DNA of 12,378 nt from JBDKGH01 sp039798265 (GTDB lineage: Bacteria > Bacteroidota > Bacteroidia > Flavobacteriales_D > Sanyastnellaceae). The number at the start of each line of letters is the position of its first letter. The first letter of the stretch is position 1. Made by a program: the position numbers and the translations under genes. Below are positions 1 through 5,604 of the stretch, in pieces. A model generated the notes under the pieces. The model was not told where the DNA came from. It was given only the letters and a program-made list of their open reading frames with translations, and did no database searches. The stretch lies in the NCBI GenBank assembly GCA_039798265.1, contig JBDKGH010000117.1, positions 1-12,378 on the forward strand, in the 5' to 3' direction.

Positions 1-908
1 CTAATATCCGGCAACAGTTTCGAGGGTATGATGGAGCCGTTTTCAAAATTCAATGTCATCACTACAAAGCGCGGATCCCCGTTGAACATTCTAGTTTCGT
101 AATTTACGAATTTGAGAAAATTAATATTCAATGTAACATCCAGTGTCCGATCGCAACCTCCTGAAATTCTATGACTCATGTTACCCAAGTACTCAACACA
201 TTCGCCACCTTCGGCTGAAATAACCAATTGGGTTGAGCTTAAAAACTTCGCAGCTTGGACGTAATAGTCAACAAAAAAATCGCTGCTGTATTTACCATCA
301 TAATTTCTGCAATACGAACAGCTCAATGCAAATTGTCCTCCTGGCAAAATCGTATTGTTGATGTAGTTCACCGTTTCGTTAATACCCAGTACTTTTTTCT
401 CCTCAATTACGGGCTGACTAAAAAGATCATTCTCGGGCCGTTGACAGACTAATCTCAAATGTCGAAACGCTCGTGCAACTTTCAGTGCATCATTTTGTGT
501 AGCATAAACGATCCCATATCCACTAGAAACATTTAAGCCATGAAAGTGAACAAGGTAATCTTTAGCCAGCACACCCTCTGGGTATTCCGTACTCGATTCG
601 AGATCGAAAACATTGAATGAAATAGAAAAATCGTTGTAATCATTCTTTTGTTCGGTGACAAAAGTGATTCTTCCATTTTTTTCTATGGTAACATCTTCCA
701 AGTTATAACCCTTCACTCGAGCATAAGCGTCGAGTGCACCAGGATACATAACCCTTCCTTTTGTGTTTGCTACAATGTACTCTACAGTCTGCTCAAAGGT
801 GGGTGTAACCACTTTCGTTGAATCTTGCGCGCTCAGTCCTGTGTAAAAAAGGCACAAACAAGCACACACCATTGCCCTCCACAATACCCACTCTTTTGAT
901 TTTTTCAT
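1..908 (-). CDS. Exported protein of unknown function, two repeat halves; 3' end cut by window edge
   Basis: I do not recognise a named family. The reading frame is open for 302 codons from the ATG at 908-906 and runs off the left edge, so the C-terminus is missing. Residues 1-27 look like a Sec signal peptide: a basic start (MKKSK), a hydrophobic stretch and a cleavage-like end LSA before Q28, so I infer export to the periplasm or cell surface. The rest shows two related halves about 138 residues apart. FEQTVEYI near residues 38-45 matches INETVNYI near 176-183, and each half continues into a beta-rich pattern (SISFNVF near 95-101 in the first, TLNINFL near the end of the visible part). The first half ends in a helical segment, residues 140-163, with AFRHLRLVC followed by NDLF. 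I recall similar layouts in uncharacterised flavobacterial proteins but can name no function. The gene follows the repeat-protein region on the same strand; a strong hairpin touches its start codon. Confidence 0.85.
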   Translation of the reverse strand, partial: MKKSKEWVLWRAMVCACLCLFYTGLSAQDSTKVVTPTFEQTVEYIVANTKGRVMYPGALDAYARVKGYNLEDVTIEKNGRITFVTEQKNDYNDFSISFNVFDLESSTEYPEGVLAKDYLVHFHGLNVSSGYGIVYATQNDALKVARAFRHLRLVCQRPENDLFSQPVIEEKKVLGINETVNYINNTILPGGQFALSCSYCRNYDGKYSSDFFVDYYVQAAKFLSSTQLVISAEGGECVEYLGNMSHRISGGCDRTLDVTLNINFLKFVNYETRMFNGDPRFVVMTLNFENGSIIPSKLLPDI

Positions 909-936
909 TTTTCTGCGTTTCAAAAAACGCAGAAAA
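909..936 (-). repeat. 12-bp perfect hairpin directly before the start codon of the left-edge gene
   Basis: Bases 909-920 (TTTTCTGCGTTT) pair perfectly with 925-936 (AAACGCAGAAAA) around a 4-base loop. On the minus strand the hairpin ends one base before the ATG at 908, so in the mRNA it would occupy the ribosome-binding region. No T-run follows on the minus strand, so it does not look like a terminator there. A second weak stem lies directly beyond it (GGTC 937-940 with GACC 949-952). The pairing is directly visible; a role in controlling translation is inference. Confidence 0.6.
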
Positions 937-973
937 GGTCAACTGTTAGACCAAAAAACGACTTATCCGAATT

Positions 974-1180
974 TCAAAAAGGATCCATCTTGATCGCCTG
1001 CTGTTGAATAAATCGTTTCCATCTCATAATCAGAAACAAACCTCCGGTTCTATCTTGCCGTAGCTCGAAATATTGGCTATAAATAAATTTAGTTGGCGCA
1101 TGCACAACGAGCAGCGCTGAGGAGATCACGGCATCAACTTCCAAATAATAGATAAAACGACGGCTTTTCGGAAAAAACAA
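974..1180 (-). CDS. Doubtful small ORF, 68 residues, TTG start, unknown
   Basis: I do not recognise this ORF and it may not be a gene. The frame is open from a stop at 1240-1238 down to the TGA at 976-974. It has no ATG near its 5' end, so it would have to start at TTG 1180-1178 or further upstream. The product is basic and rich in aromatic and beta-branched residues (RRFIYYLEVDA, ALLVVHAPTKFIYSQYF, GGLFLIMRWKRFI), with no clear signal peptide. A pattern of alternating hydrophobics around Ala and Tyr, with a central GGLF, faintly recalls the small Bacteroidota repeat family DUF6150, but I would not assign it. It starts 28 bases after the stop of the SFPD-repeat gene on the same strand. It could be a decayed paralogue of such a repeat protein, a real small gene, or chance. 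Confidence 0.3.
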   Translation of the reverse strand: MFFPKSRRFIYYLEVDAVISSALLVVHAPTKFIYSQYFELRQDRTGGLFLIMRWKRFIQQQAIKMDPF

Positions 1181-1208
1181 GCATAACGAAACAGCGCTCT
1201 TCGGGAAC

Positions 1209-1541
1209 TCAGCGGCCAGGAAAACTATCGACCACTTTCACTTTCACATCGGGGAAAGAATTGACGATTTGTACTTTCAAATCTGGAAAAGATTCCACCA
1301 CTTGCCACTCGCCACAATCGTCGGCGAAAGAGTCCACAAACTTCACCTTCAGATCGGGGAAGGATTCAACAAATTGTACTTTCACATCAGGGAAAGACTC
1401 CACAAATCGGATTTTCCCAAAGAGCTTTTTGCCTTTGAATGTGCAATCGTCGCTCACCACGCTAGTTGGTGTAATGAAGCTCAACTGCGCTACAGCAGCC
1501 AATACTATCGGCAGGAGAAAGATAATTTTCTTTTTATTCAT
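1209..1541 (-). CDS. Small exported protein made of 11-residue SFPD repeats
   Basis: This 110-residue protein begins with a signal peptide (MNKKK, then a hydrophobic stretch to about residue 20), so export is likely. The mature part is almost all tandem repeat: units of the form (F/V/I)-V-(E/D/N)-S-F-P-D-(V/L)-K-V-(Q/K), 11 residues each. About six copies are visible. The third is altered and lengthened to 13 residues with the core DDCGEWQ, and the last ends in SFPGR at the stop. Two cysteines, one in DDCTFKG before the repeats and one in DDCGEW inside them, could form a disulfide. Strict alternation of hydrophobic and polar residues suggests beta strands stacked every 11 residues, as in a solenoid or sheet. 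I recall proteins of this type, with the CGEW unit in the middle and SFPG at the end, from Bacteroidota, but know no function. It lies between the antitoxin gene and the left-edge exported protein and has its own candidate promoter. Confidence 0.75.
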   Translation of the reverse strand: MNKKKIIFLLPIVLAAVAQLSFITPTSVVSDDCTFKGKKLFGKIRFVESFPDVKVQFVESFPDLKVKFVDSFADDCGEWQVVESFPDLKVQIVNSFPDVKVKVVDSFPGR

Positions 1542-1563
1542 GATCCGCTGTTCTGAAGGATGT

Positions 1564-1597
1564 ACAAGATAAGCATCGTCAATTGACCACTTTCAAA
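1564..1597 (-). promoter_or_regulatory. Candidate promoter for the SFPD-repeat gene
   Basis: On the minus strand a -33 box TTTG (1597-1594) is followed after 22 bases by TATCTTGT (1571-1564), close to the Bacteroidota -7 consensus TAnnTTTG but one T short. The start codon lies 22 bases downstream at 1541. The -33 box sits just past the stop codon of the antitoxin gene, so the small gene could be transcribed separately from the toxin-antitoxin pair. This rests on motif and spacing alone. Confidence 0.4.
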
Positions 1598-1598
1598 C

Positions 1599-1940
1599 TT
1601 AAGGAAGATGAACGAAACTACCATCTAGTTTGACGTTAAAACTTATTTCAGCCTTTAAGGCGTTAAACACTTTTAGAATAGTATCAATTGTCGCGCTATT
1701 TGCGCTGCTCTCCAATTTTGAAATTTGACCTTTCTGCACGCCAATCAACTTTCCTAACTCTTCTTGAGTAAGATTCCTCTCTTTGCGAGCAGCTTTTATC
1801 ATTTGACCTAGCACCTCCATCCTCAACTCATACTCATATTGATCGCGCAATTTGGTGCCTATTTTACCGATATGCTTATCCTTCATTTCGGCAAGCGATA
1901 CTGTTTTGATTTTCTTTTTTTCCATTTTACTCTTTTCCAT
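1599..1940 (-). CDS. higA: HigA-like antitoxin, XRE-family helix-turn-helix protein
   Basis: This is the antitoxin of a type II toxin-antitoxin pair. It is expected to neutralise the toxin by binding it and to repress its own operon by binding DNA. The 113-residue product has a lysine-rich N-terminal arm (1-40). A helix-turn-helix domain of the Cro/C1/XRE type follows at about 45-97, with LTQEELGKLIGV and the recognition-helix pattern QKGQISKLES. A short C-terminal strand (EISFNVKL) closes it. The start codon lies inside the end of the toxin gene, giving a 14-base overlap, so the two are co-transcribed and probably translationally coupled. A second in-frame ATG five codons on (1925-1923) is an alternative start. 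The toxin-first order is typical of hig-type modules. The family call is firm; the exact subfamily name is inferred from architecture and gene order. Confidence 0.85.
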   Translation of the reverse strand: MEKSKMEKKKIKTVSLAEMKDKHIGKIGTKLRDQYEYELRMEVLGQMIKAARKERNLTQEELGKLIGVQKGQISKLESSANSATIDTILKVFNALKAEISFNVKLDGSFVHLP

Positions 1941-2265
1941 TACTGAAATATTCTTCTCGCAGCTTTATTGCCCGTTGTATTTCTCGATTCGGAACCTGAT
2001 CAACTTTTTTTATGAAGCCATGAGTCGCTATTACTAGAGTCGACTTCTTATCCGTCTTGTCCCAAAAGGCAAGGAGACGAATTTGACTTCTAGAAAACTT
2101 TATTCGAAACTCCCAAATGTCATGAGAGAGCTTTTTAAATAGTCGAGGATCTTGCAGTTGTTCAGACAAATCGATATTGAAAAGTACCTTGGCCCTAGCC
2201 TTCGGGGTTAACCCTGATATAAATTCATCTGCCTGTTTTAAAAACCTTGTTTCAAAAAACCTCAT
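1927..2265 (-). CDS. higB: HigB/RelE-superfamily toxin (Gp49-like)
   Basis: This is the toxin of the pair, a RelE/ParE-fold protein of the phage Gp49-like HigB type. Such toxins usually cleave mRNA on the ribosome, and I infer the same here. I chose the ATG at 2265-2263, giving 112 residues, the normal family length. The frame stays open upstream to 2424, but the candidate promoter lies inside that extension and the extra residues do not resemble the family. Visible family features are an N-terminal helical stretch with KQADEFISGLTPKAR (10-24), the strand IWEFRIKF (50-57), the core strand IRLLAFW (62-68) and the signature THGFIKK (81-87) before a basic C-terminal helix. Basic residues R54, R59, R63, K86 and K87 are placed where the family keeps its RNA-binding and catalytic positions. 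Expression should be limited by the antitoxin at the inverted repeat upstream. Confidence 0.85.
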   Translation of the reverse strand: MRFFETRFLKQADEFISGLTPKARAKVLFNIDLSEQLQDPRLFKKLSHDIWEFRIKFSRSQIRLLAFWDKTDKKSTLVIATHGFIKKVDQVPNREIQRAIKLREEYFSNGKE

Positions 2266-2279
2266 GTGACCACTGTTTA

Positions 2280-2310
2280 CAAAGATAAATAAAGTTTCTA
2301 ATAATGGAAA
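2280..2310 (-). promoter_or_regulatory. Promoter of the higBA operon
   Basis: On the minus strand TATCTTTG (2287-2280) is a perfect match to the Bacteroidota -7 consensus TAnnTTTG. Exactly 19 bases upstream is TTTC (2310-2307), three of four matches to the -33 box TTTG. The toxin start codon follows 14 bases after the -7 box, which predicts a very short leader. The position argues against the longer toxin reading frame. Confidence 0.6.
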
Positions 2311-2314
2311 CTTT
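2291..2314. promoter_or_regulatory. Probable HigA operator: perfect 8-bp inverted repeat between promoter boxes
   Basis: AAAGTTTC (2291-2298) and its exact reverse complement GAAACTTT (2307-2314) are separated by 8 bases, giving half-site centres 16 bases apart. The right arm covers the -33 box and the left arm lies within the -33/-7 spacer of the higBA promoter, so a bound dimer would block RNA polymerase. Antitoxins with XRE helix-turn-helix domains commonly bind such palindromes in their own promoters. Symmetry and position are visible; assignment to HigA is inference. Confidence 0.55.
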
Positions 2315-2436
2315 TGAAACCATTCTAAAGCGCCTTTTCTCAAAAAAAATTGGCGCATAAACAAAACTATATCGAAGACTTGCAGGCTCTTGCCACTTGT
2401 TATGCGGCCATATGTGGTATGCATATATAAGCCCCG

Positions 2437-2506
2437 ATTTGGAAAGGACCTTATAGGTCTTTAGACCTATAAGGTCTTTACCTAAAATTTTTCGACATTT
2501 CCAAAT
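2437..2506. repeat. Nested inverted-repeat element upstream of higBA
   Basis: The inner part is a perfect 14-bp inverted repeat, GACCTTATAGGTCT (2447-2460) with AGACCTATAAGGTC (2463-2476), separated by only two bases. Each inner arm is itself nearly palindromic. A second, outer inverted repeat encloses it: ATTTGGAAA (2437-2445) with TTTCCAAAT (2498-2506). No T-run follows on either strand, so it is not a standard terminator. It lies between the frr terminator and the higBA promoter, in DNA with no convincing gene. It could be a protein-binding site, a small mobile repeat, or a structured RNA. Confidence 0.55.
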
Positions 2507-2550
2507 TATCCTTATTCCCCTCCCACAGCGGCTTTCCGCCATATTCGCAT

Positions 2551-2588
2551 AAAAAAAAGCCCCGGAATATCCAGGGCTTCTTTTTTTA
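2551..2588 (-). terminator. Rho-independent terminator of pyrH-frr, possibly bidirectional
   Basis: A stem formed by 2557-2566 (AAGCCCCGGA) and 2570-2579 (TCCAGGGCTT), with one C-A mismatch and a three-base loop, is flanked by eight A residues at 2551-2558 and by T residues from 2581. On the minus strand the hairpin begins about 27 bases past the frr stop codon and is followed by a run of eight T. The matching T-run on the plus strand would also allow termination of transcripts from the left, though no plus-strand gene is seen there. Confidence 0.85.
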
Positions 2589-2605
2589 TCGAAAATCAAA
2601 AAATA

Positions 2606-3169
2606 CTAAATCGTCATGATATCCTTCTCCTTAGCGGCGAGTATTTCATCCACCTTCTTGTTGAAGCGATCTGTCAACTCTTGCACCTTTGCTTCTCCGC
2701 TCTTCGCTTCATCTTCTGGCATACCATCTTTTTGGGCTTGTTTAATGAAGTCGATAGCCTCTTTACGCGCCGAACGAATTCCTACACGGGCATGCTCACC
2801 TTCTGCATTGGCACGCTTCGAAAGGTCCTTACGACGTTCTTCTGTTAGCATCGGTACATTGATGATGATCACATCGCCATTGTTCTGTGGATTCAAACCT
2901 AAGTTCGCTTCCATAATGGCTTTAGCAATTTCATTCAACATATTCTTTTCCCAAGCTTGTACGTTGATGGTGCGCGCATCGGGTGTGCTCACGTTGGCCA
3001 CATTTTTCAACGGTGTGGGCACTCCGTAATAATCTACACGCACTCCATCGAGCATCATGGGGCTCGCTTTACCTGCACGTACTTTGTTCAACTCAAACTC
3101 AAGGTGAGTAATGGCTTTGCTCATGGCATCGTTGGCCTCGTCTAAGGCCATCTTCACTTCGTCTGACAT
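2606..3169 (-). CDS. frr: Ribosome recycling factor
   Basis: The product releases mRNA and tRNA from the ribosome after termination, splitting the 70S particle together with EF-G. The 187 residues match the usual length of about 185. The family pattern is clear throughout: helical N-terminus with HLEFELNKVRAGKASPMMLDGVRVDYYG (residues about 23-50), the small domain with TPLKNVANVSTPDARTINVQAWEK, the segment ANLGLNPQNNGDVIIINVPMLTEERRKDLSKRA, and a long C-terminal helix ending in KVDEILAAKEKDIM. The three-helix bundle and the beta/alpha/beta domain are both complete. It follows pyrH on the same strand after 33 bases and ends just before a strong terminator, so it is the last gene of a two-gene transcript as far as this window shows. 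Confidence 0.97.
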   Translation of the reverse strand: MSDEVKMALDEANDAMSKAITHLEFELNKVRAGKASPMMLDGVRVDYYGVPTPLKNVANVSTPDARTINVQAWEKNMLNEIAKAIMEANLGLNPQNNGDVIIINVPMLTEERRKDLSKRANAEGEHARVGIRSARKEAIDFIKQAQKDGMPEDEAKSGEAKVQELTDRFNKKVDEILAAKEKDIMTI

Positions 3170-3202
3170 AGTCTATCCTTTTTGTGTGTTTACTTTTTTT
3201 CC

Positions 3203-3910
3203 TTAAAACGTGACCAAGGTACCCACGTTATTGCCTTGCACCAAATTCATCAAGTTGCCTGTTTTATTCATATCAAACACGATAATGGGCAATTTATTTT
3301 CGTTGCAAAGGGTGAAAGCCGTCATATCCATAACATTCAATCCTTTGTCATATACTTCGGTAAAGCTCACTTTTTCATACTTCTGCGCGCTTGGATCTTT
3401 TTCTGGATCGGCGGTATAAATACCATCTACTCGCGTTCCTTTCAATAAAACATCCGCTTCTATTTCAATTGCACGAAGAGAAGCAGCGGTATCGGTAGTA
3501 AAGTAAGGGTTACCTGTTCCCGCTCCGAAAATAACCACGCGTCCTTTTCCCAAATGGCGAACGGCTCGACGGCGAATAAACGGCTCTGCAATCTGCTCCA
3601 TTTTGATGGCCGATTGCAAACGGGTGGGAACATCTATACTCTCAAGCGCCGACTGAAGAGCCATGCTGTTGATCATAGTGGCCAACATACCCATGTAGTC
3701 GCCTTGTGTGCGTTCCATGCCACCTTGCTCGGCTTGCACGCCACGGAAAATGTTACCACCTCCGATGACCACGGCCACTTGAACACCGGCATCAAAAACC
3801 GACTTAATTTCTTGAGCATATTGCATCAATCGGTTGTTATCGATGCCAAATTGTTTATCGCCCATTAGGGCTTCTCCACTGAGTTTTAAGAGGATGCGCT
3901 TGTATTTCAT
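3203..3910 (-). CDS. pyrH: UMP kinase
   Basis: This is bacterial UMP kinase of the amino-acid-kinase superfamily. It phosphorylates UMP to UDP with ATP in the cytoplasm for RNA, DNA and sugar-nucleotide synthesis. Family enzymes are hexamers, usually inhibited by UTP and often activated by GTP. I chose the ATG at 3910-3908, giving 235 residues, because the N-terminus MKYKRILLKLSGEAL is the family's typical start; 13 further in-frame codons upstream do not resemble it. Visible motifs are KLSGEAL (9-15), VIGGGNIFRG (48-57), GDYMGMLATMINSMAL (70-85), the nucleotide loop FGAGTGNPYFTTDTAA (128-143), and later KGTRVDGIYTADP and MDMTAFTLC. It is read with frr. Elsewhere pyrH often follows rpsB and tsf, but here the gene upstream is divergent gltX, so the pair has been separated from them. 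Confidence 0.97.
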   Translation of the reverse strand: MKYKRILLKLSGEALMGDKQFGIDNNRLMQYAQEIKSVFDAGVQVAVVIGGGNIFRGVQAEQGGMERTQGDYMGMLATMINSMALQSALESIDVPTRLQSAIKMEQIAEPFIRRRAVRHLGKGRVVIFGAGTGNPYFTTDTAASLRAIEIEADVLLKGTRVDGIYTADPEKDPSAQKYEKVSFTEVYDKGLNVMDMTAFTLCNENKLPIIVFDMNKTGNLMNLVQGNNVGTLVTF

Positions 3911-3977
3911 AAAATTGGAGGGGAAAAATCCGCGGCTAAAGTACATCAAAGCCCCTATTCCCCCTGAAGGTTAGCTG

Positions 3978-3985
3978 TATATTTG
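3978..3985 (+). promoter_or_regulatory. Candidate -7 box of the gltX-glnS-folB promoter
   Basis: TATATTTG matches the Bacteroidota -7 consensus TAnnTTTG exactly and lies 19 bases before the gltX start codon, in the 94-base gap between divergent pyrH and gltX. No good TTTG -33 box is found at the usual distance (the best is TATT at 3956-3959), so support comes mainly from the -7 match and its position. Confidence 0.45.
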
Positions 3986-4004
3986 CGCCCTATTTCTATT
4001 GTAA

Positions 4005-5555
4005 ATGACCAATTCTCGCGTTAGAGTGCGTTTTGCCCCCAGTCCCACAGGACCTTTGCACATGGGTGGCGTGCGTACCGCTTTATACAGCTACCTCCTC
4101 GCCCGTAAGCATGGCGGCGACTTCTTGTTGCGTATCGAAGATACCGATCAAACTCGCTTTGTACCCGGTGCAGAAGATTACATTATCGAAGCCCTGAAGT
4201 GGTGTGGTATAGAACCCAACGAAGGTGTTGGCTTCGGCGACGGGCCTCATGCGCCCTACCGCCAAAGTGAACGCAAACCGATGTATCGTCAATATGCCGA
4301 GCAAATGGTGGCCGAGGGTAATGCCTATTATGCCTTTGATACGCCCGAGGAAATGGACGCTCGCCGTAAAGAAGCCGAAGCGCAAAAACAAACGTTTTCA
4401 TACGACCATAGCACTCGTCTTTCGATGAAAAACTCCCTCACCCTTTCGGCAGAGGAAGTGCAAGCATTAAAAGACAAGGGTACTGCCTACACCATTCGCT
4501 TAAAAGTTCCACAAGACCAAGAAATCACGATTCACGATTTGATCCGTGGAACGGTGAATTTCCATTCGAATATTGTGGACGACAAAGTGCTTTTGAAAAG
4601 TGATGGTATGCCTACCTATCACCTCGCTCACATCGTAGATGACTACTTGATGAAAATAACCCACGCCATTCGCGGTGAAGAGTGGTTGCCCAGTGCACCT
4701 GCGCACATTCTGATCTACCGATTCTTAGGGTGGGAAAAAGAAATGCCACAATACGCCCACTTGCCGCTGCTATTGAAGCCAGACGGTAACGGTAAGCTGA
4801 GCAAGCGCGATGGCGACCGTTTAGGTTTCCCTGTATTTCCGCTCGAATGGCACGACCCTGCTAGTAAAGAAATATCTAGCGGCTACCGCGAAAAAGGATA
4901 CTATCCGGAAGCATTCGTCAATATGCTCGCATTCTTAGGATGGAACCCCGGTACGGAGCAAGAAATATTCTCATTAGAAGAATTGGCACAAGCCTTTTCA
5001 TTTGAACACATTCACAAGGCTGGAGCGAAATTCGATCCGGAAAAAGCGAAATGGTTCAACGAACAATACCTGCGCCATCGCGACAGCGCTGCTATAGCCC
5101 AACACATCAAAGCCTCAGTTGCCCGTTCATTTGGCATAGCCGAAAATGATCATCGTTTGTCATCCGCCTTTTTGGAGAAAGCGGTCGATCTTTTAAAACC
5201 ACGGGTTCAGTTTGAACATGAAATGCTCACCGTAGGTGCCTATTTGTTCACCGCTCCCGAAAGCTATGATCAAGCAGTAGTAGAGAAAAAATGGAAACCT
5301 GAATTGGCCACTTTCTACACTGCACTGGGTGAAGCCTTGAATGGTATTCAGGATTTCACAGCAGCTCATGCAGAAACAACGTTTAAAGAAACAGCCGCCG
5401 CTCATAACATCAAACCTGGTGAAGTGATGCAGTTGCTTCGTGTGATCATCAGCGGACAAGGCGGTGGAGTAGATATGTTTGGTATGTTTGAACTCTTAGG
5501 AAAAGAAGAGGTTGTCCAGCGATTGGGGAAAGGCTTGAAAGCTATTCAAGCTTAA
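4005..5555 (+). CDS. gltX: Glutamyl-tRNA synthetase
   Basis: This class I aminoacyl-tRNA synthetase attaches glutamate to tRNA-Glu using ATP in the cytoplasm. The 516 residues are in the family's range for Bacteroidota. The Rossmann-fold active site shows RFAPSPTGPLHMGG near residues 9-22, where HMGG is the HIGH signature. LLRIEDTDQTR follows, then the second signature KLSKR at 264-268, after LLLKPDGNG, in the loop that binds ATP. WNPGTEQEIFSLEELAQAF and a helical anticodon-binding C-terminal half complete it. Because a separate glutaminyl-tRNA synthetase follows 49 bases downstream, this enzyme is probably discriminating (charging tRNA-Glu only); that is inference from gene content. It is the first gene of the plus-strand cluster, and the candidate promoter sits just before it. 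Confidence 0.97.
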   Translation: MTNSRVRVRFAPSPTGPLHMGGVRTALYSYLLARKHGGDFLLRIEDTDQTRFVPGAEDYIIEALKWCGIEPNEGVGFGDGPHAPYRQSERKPMYRQYAEQMVAEGNAYYAFDTPEEMDARRKEAEAQKQTFSYDHSTRLSMKNSLTLSAEEVQALKDKGTAYTIRLKVPQDQEITIHDLIRGTVNFHSNIVDDKVLLKSDGMPTYHLAHIVDDYLMKITHAIRGEEWLPSAPAHILIYRFLGWEKEMPQYAHLPLLLKPDGNGKLSKRDGDRLGFPVFPLEWHDPASKEISSGYREKGYYPEAFVNMLAFLGWNPGTEQEIFSLEELAQAFSFEHIHKAGAKFDPEKAKWFNEQYLRHRDSAAIAQHIKASVARSFGIAENDHRLSSAFLEKAVDLLKPRVQFEHEMLTVGAYLFTAPESYDQAVVEKKWKPELATFYTALGEALNGIQDFTAAHAETTFKETAAAHNIKPGEVMQLLRVIISGQGGGVDMFGMFELLGKEEVVQRLGKGLKAIQA

Positions 5556-5604
5556 TGCCCCACCCTTTCGAACTCAACTTTTTTCAACCACAAAAAACAA
5601 CACA

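Noticed and set aside
1209..1440. Tandem DNA similarity that might suggest a CRISPR array
   Set aside because: The period is 33 bases with no unique spacers, the copies vary at codon third positions, and the repeat is explained by the coding sequence.
1261..1572. Two overlapping plus-strand open frames of about 100 codons opposite the SFPD-repeat gene
   Set aside because: Their internal repetition mirrors the repeats of the minus-strand gene, which has the signal peptide, the coherent repeat unit and a promoter candidate.
2266..2424. 53-codon N-terminal extension of the toxin
   Set aside because: The promoter and operator lie inside it, the remaining 112 residues are the normal toxin length, and the extension does not resemble the family.
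2252..2599. Minus-strand open frame of 115 codons covering the stretch before higB
   Set aside because: It begins inside the frr terminator, runs through the nested inverted repeat and the higBA promoter, overlaps the toxin start in another frame, and shows no family features.
3936..3943. Minus-strand TACTTTAG as a -7 box for pyrH
   Set aside because: Seven of eight positions fit TAnnTTTG, but no -33 box occurs at a plausible distance; too weak to list as a feature.
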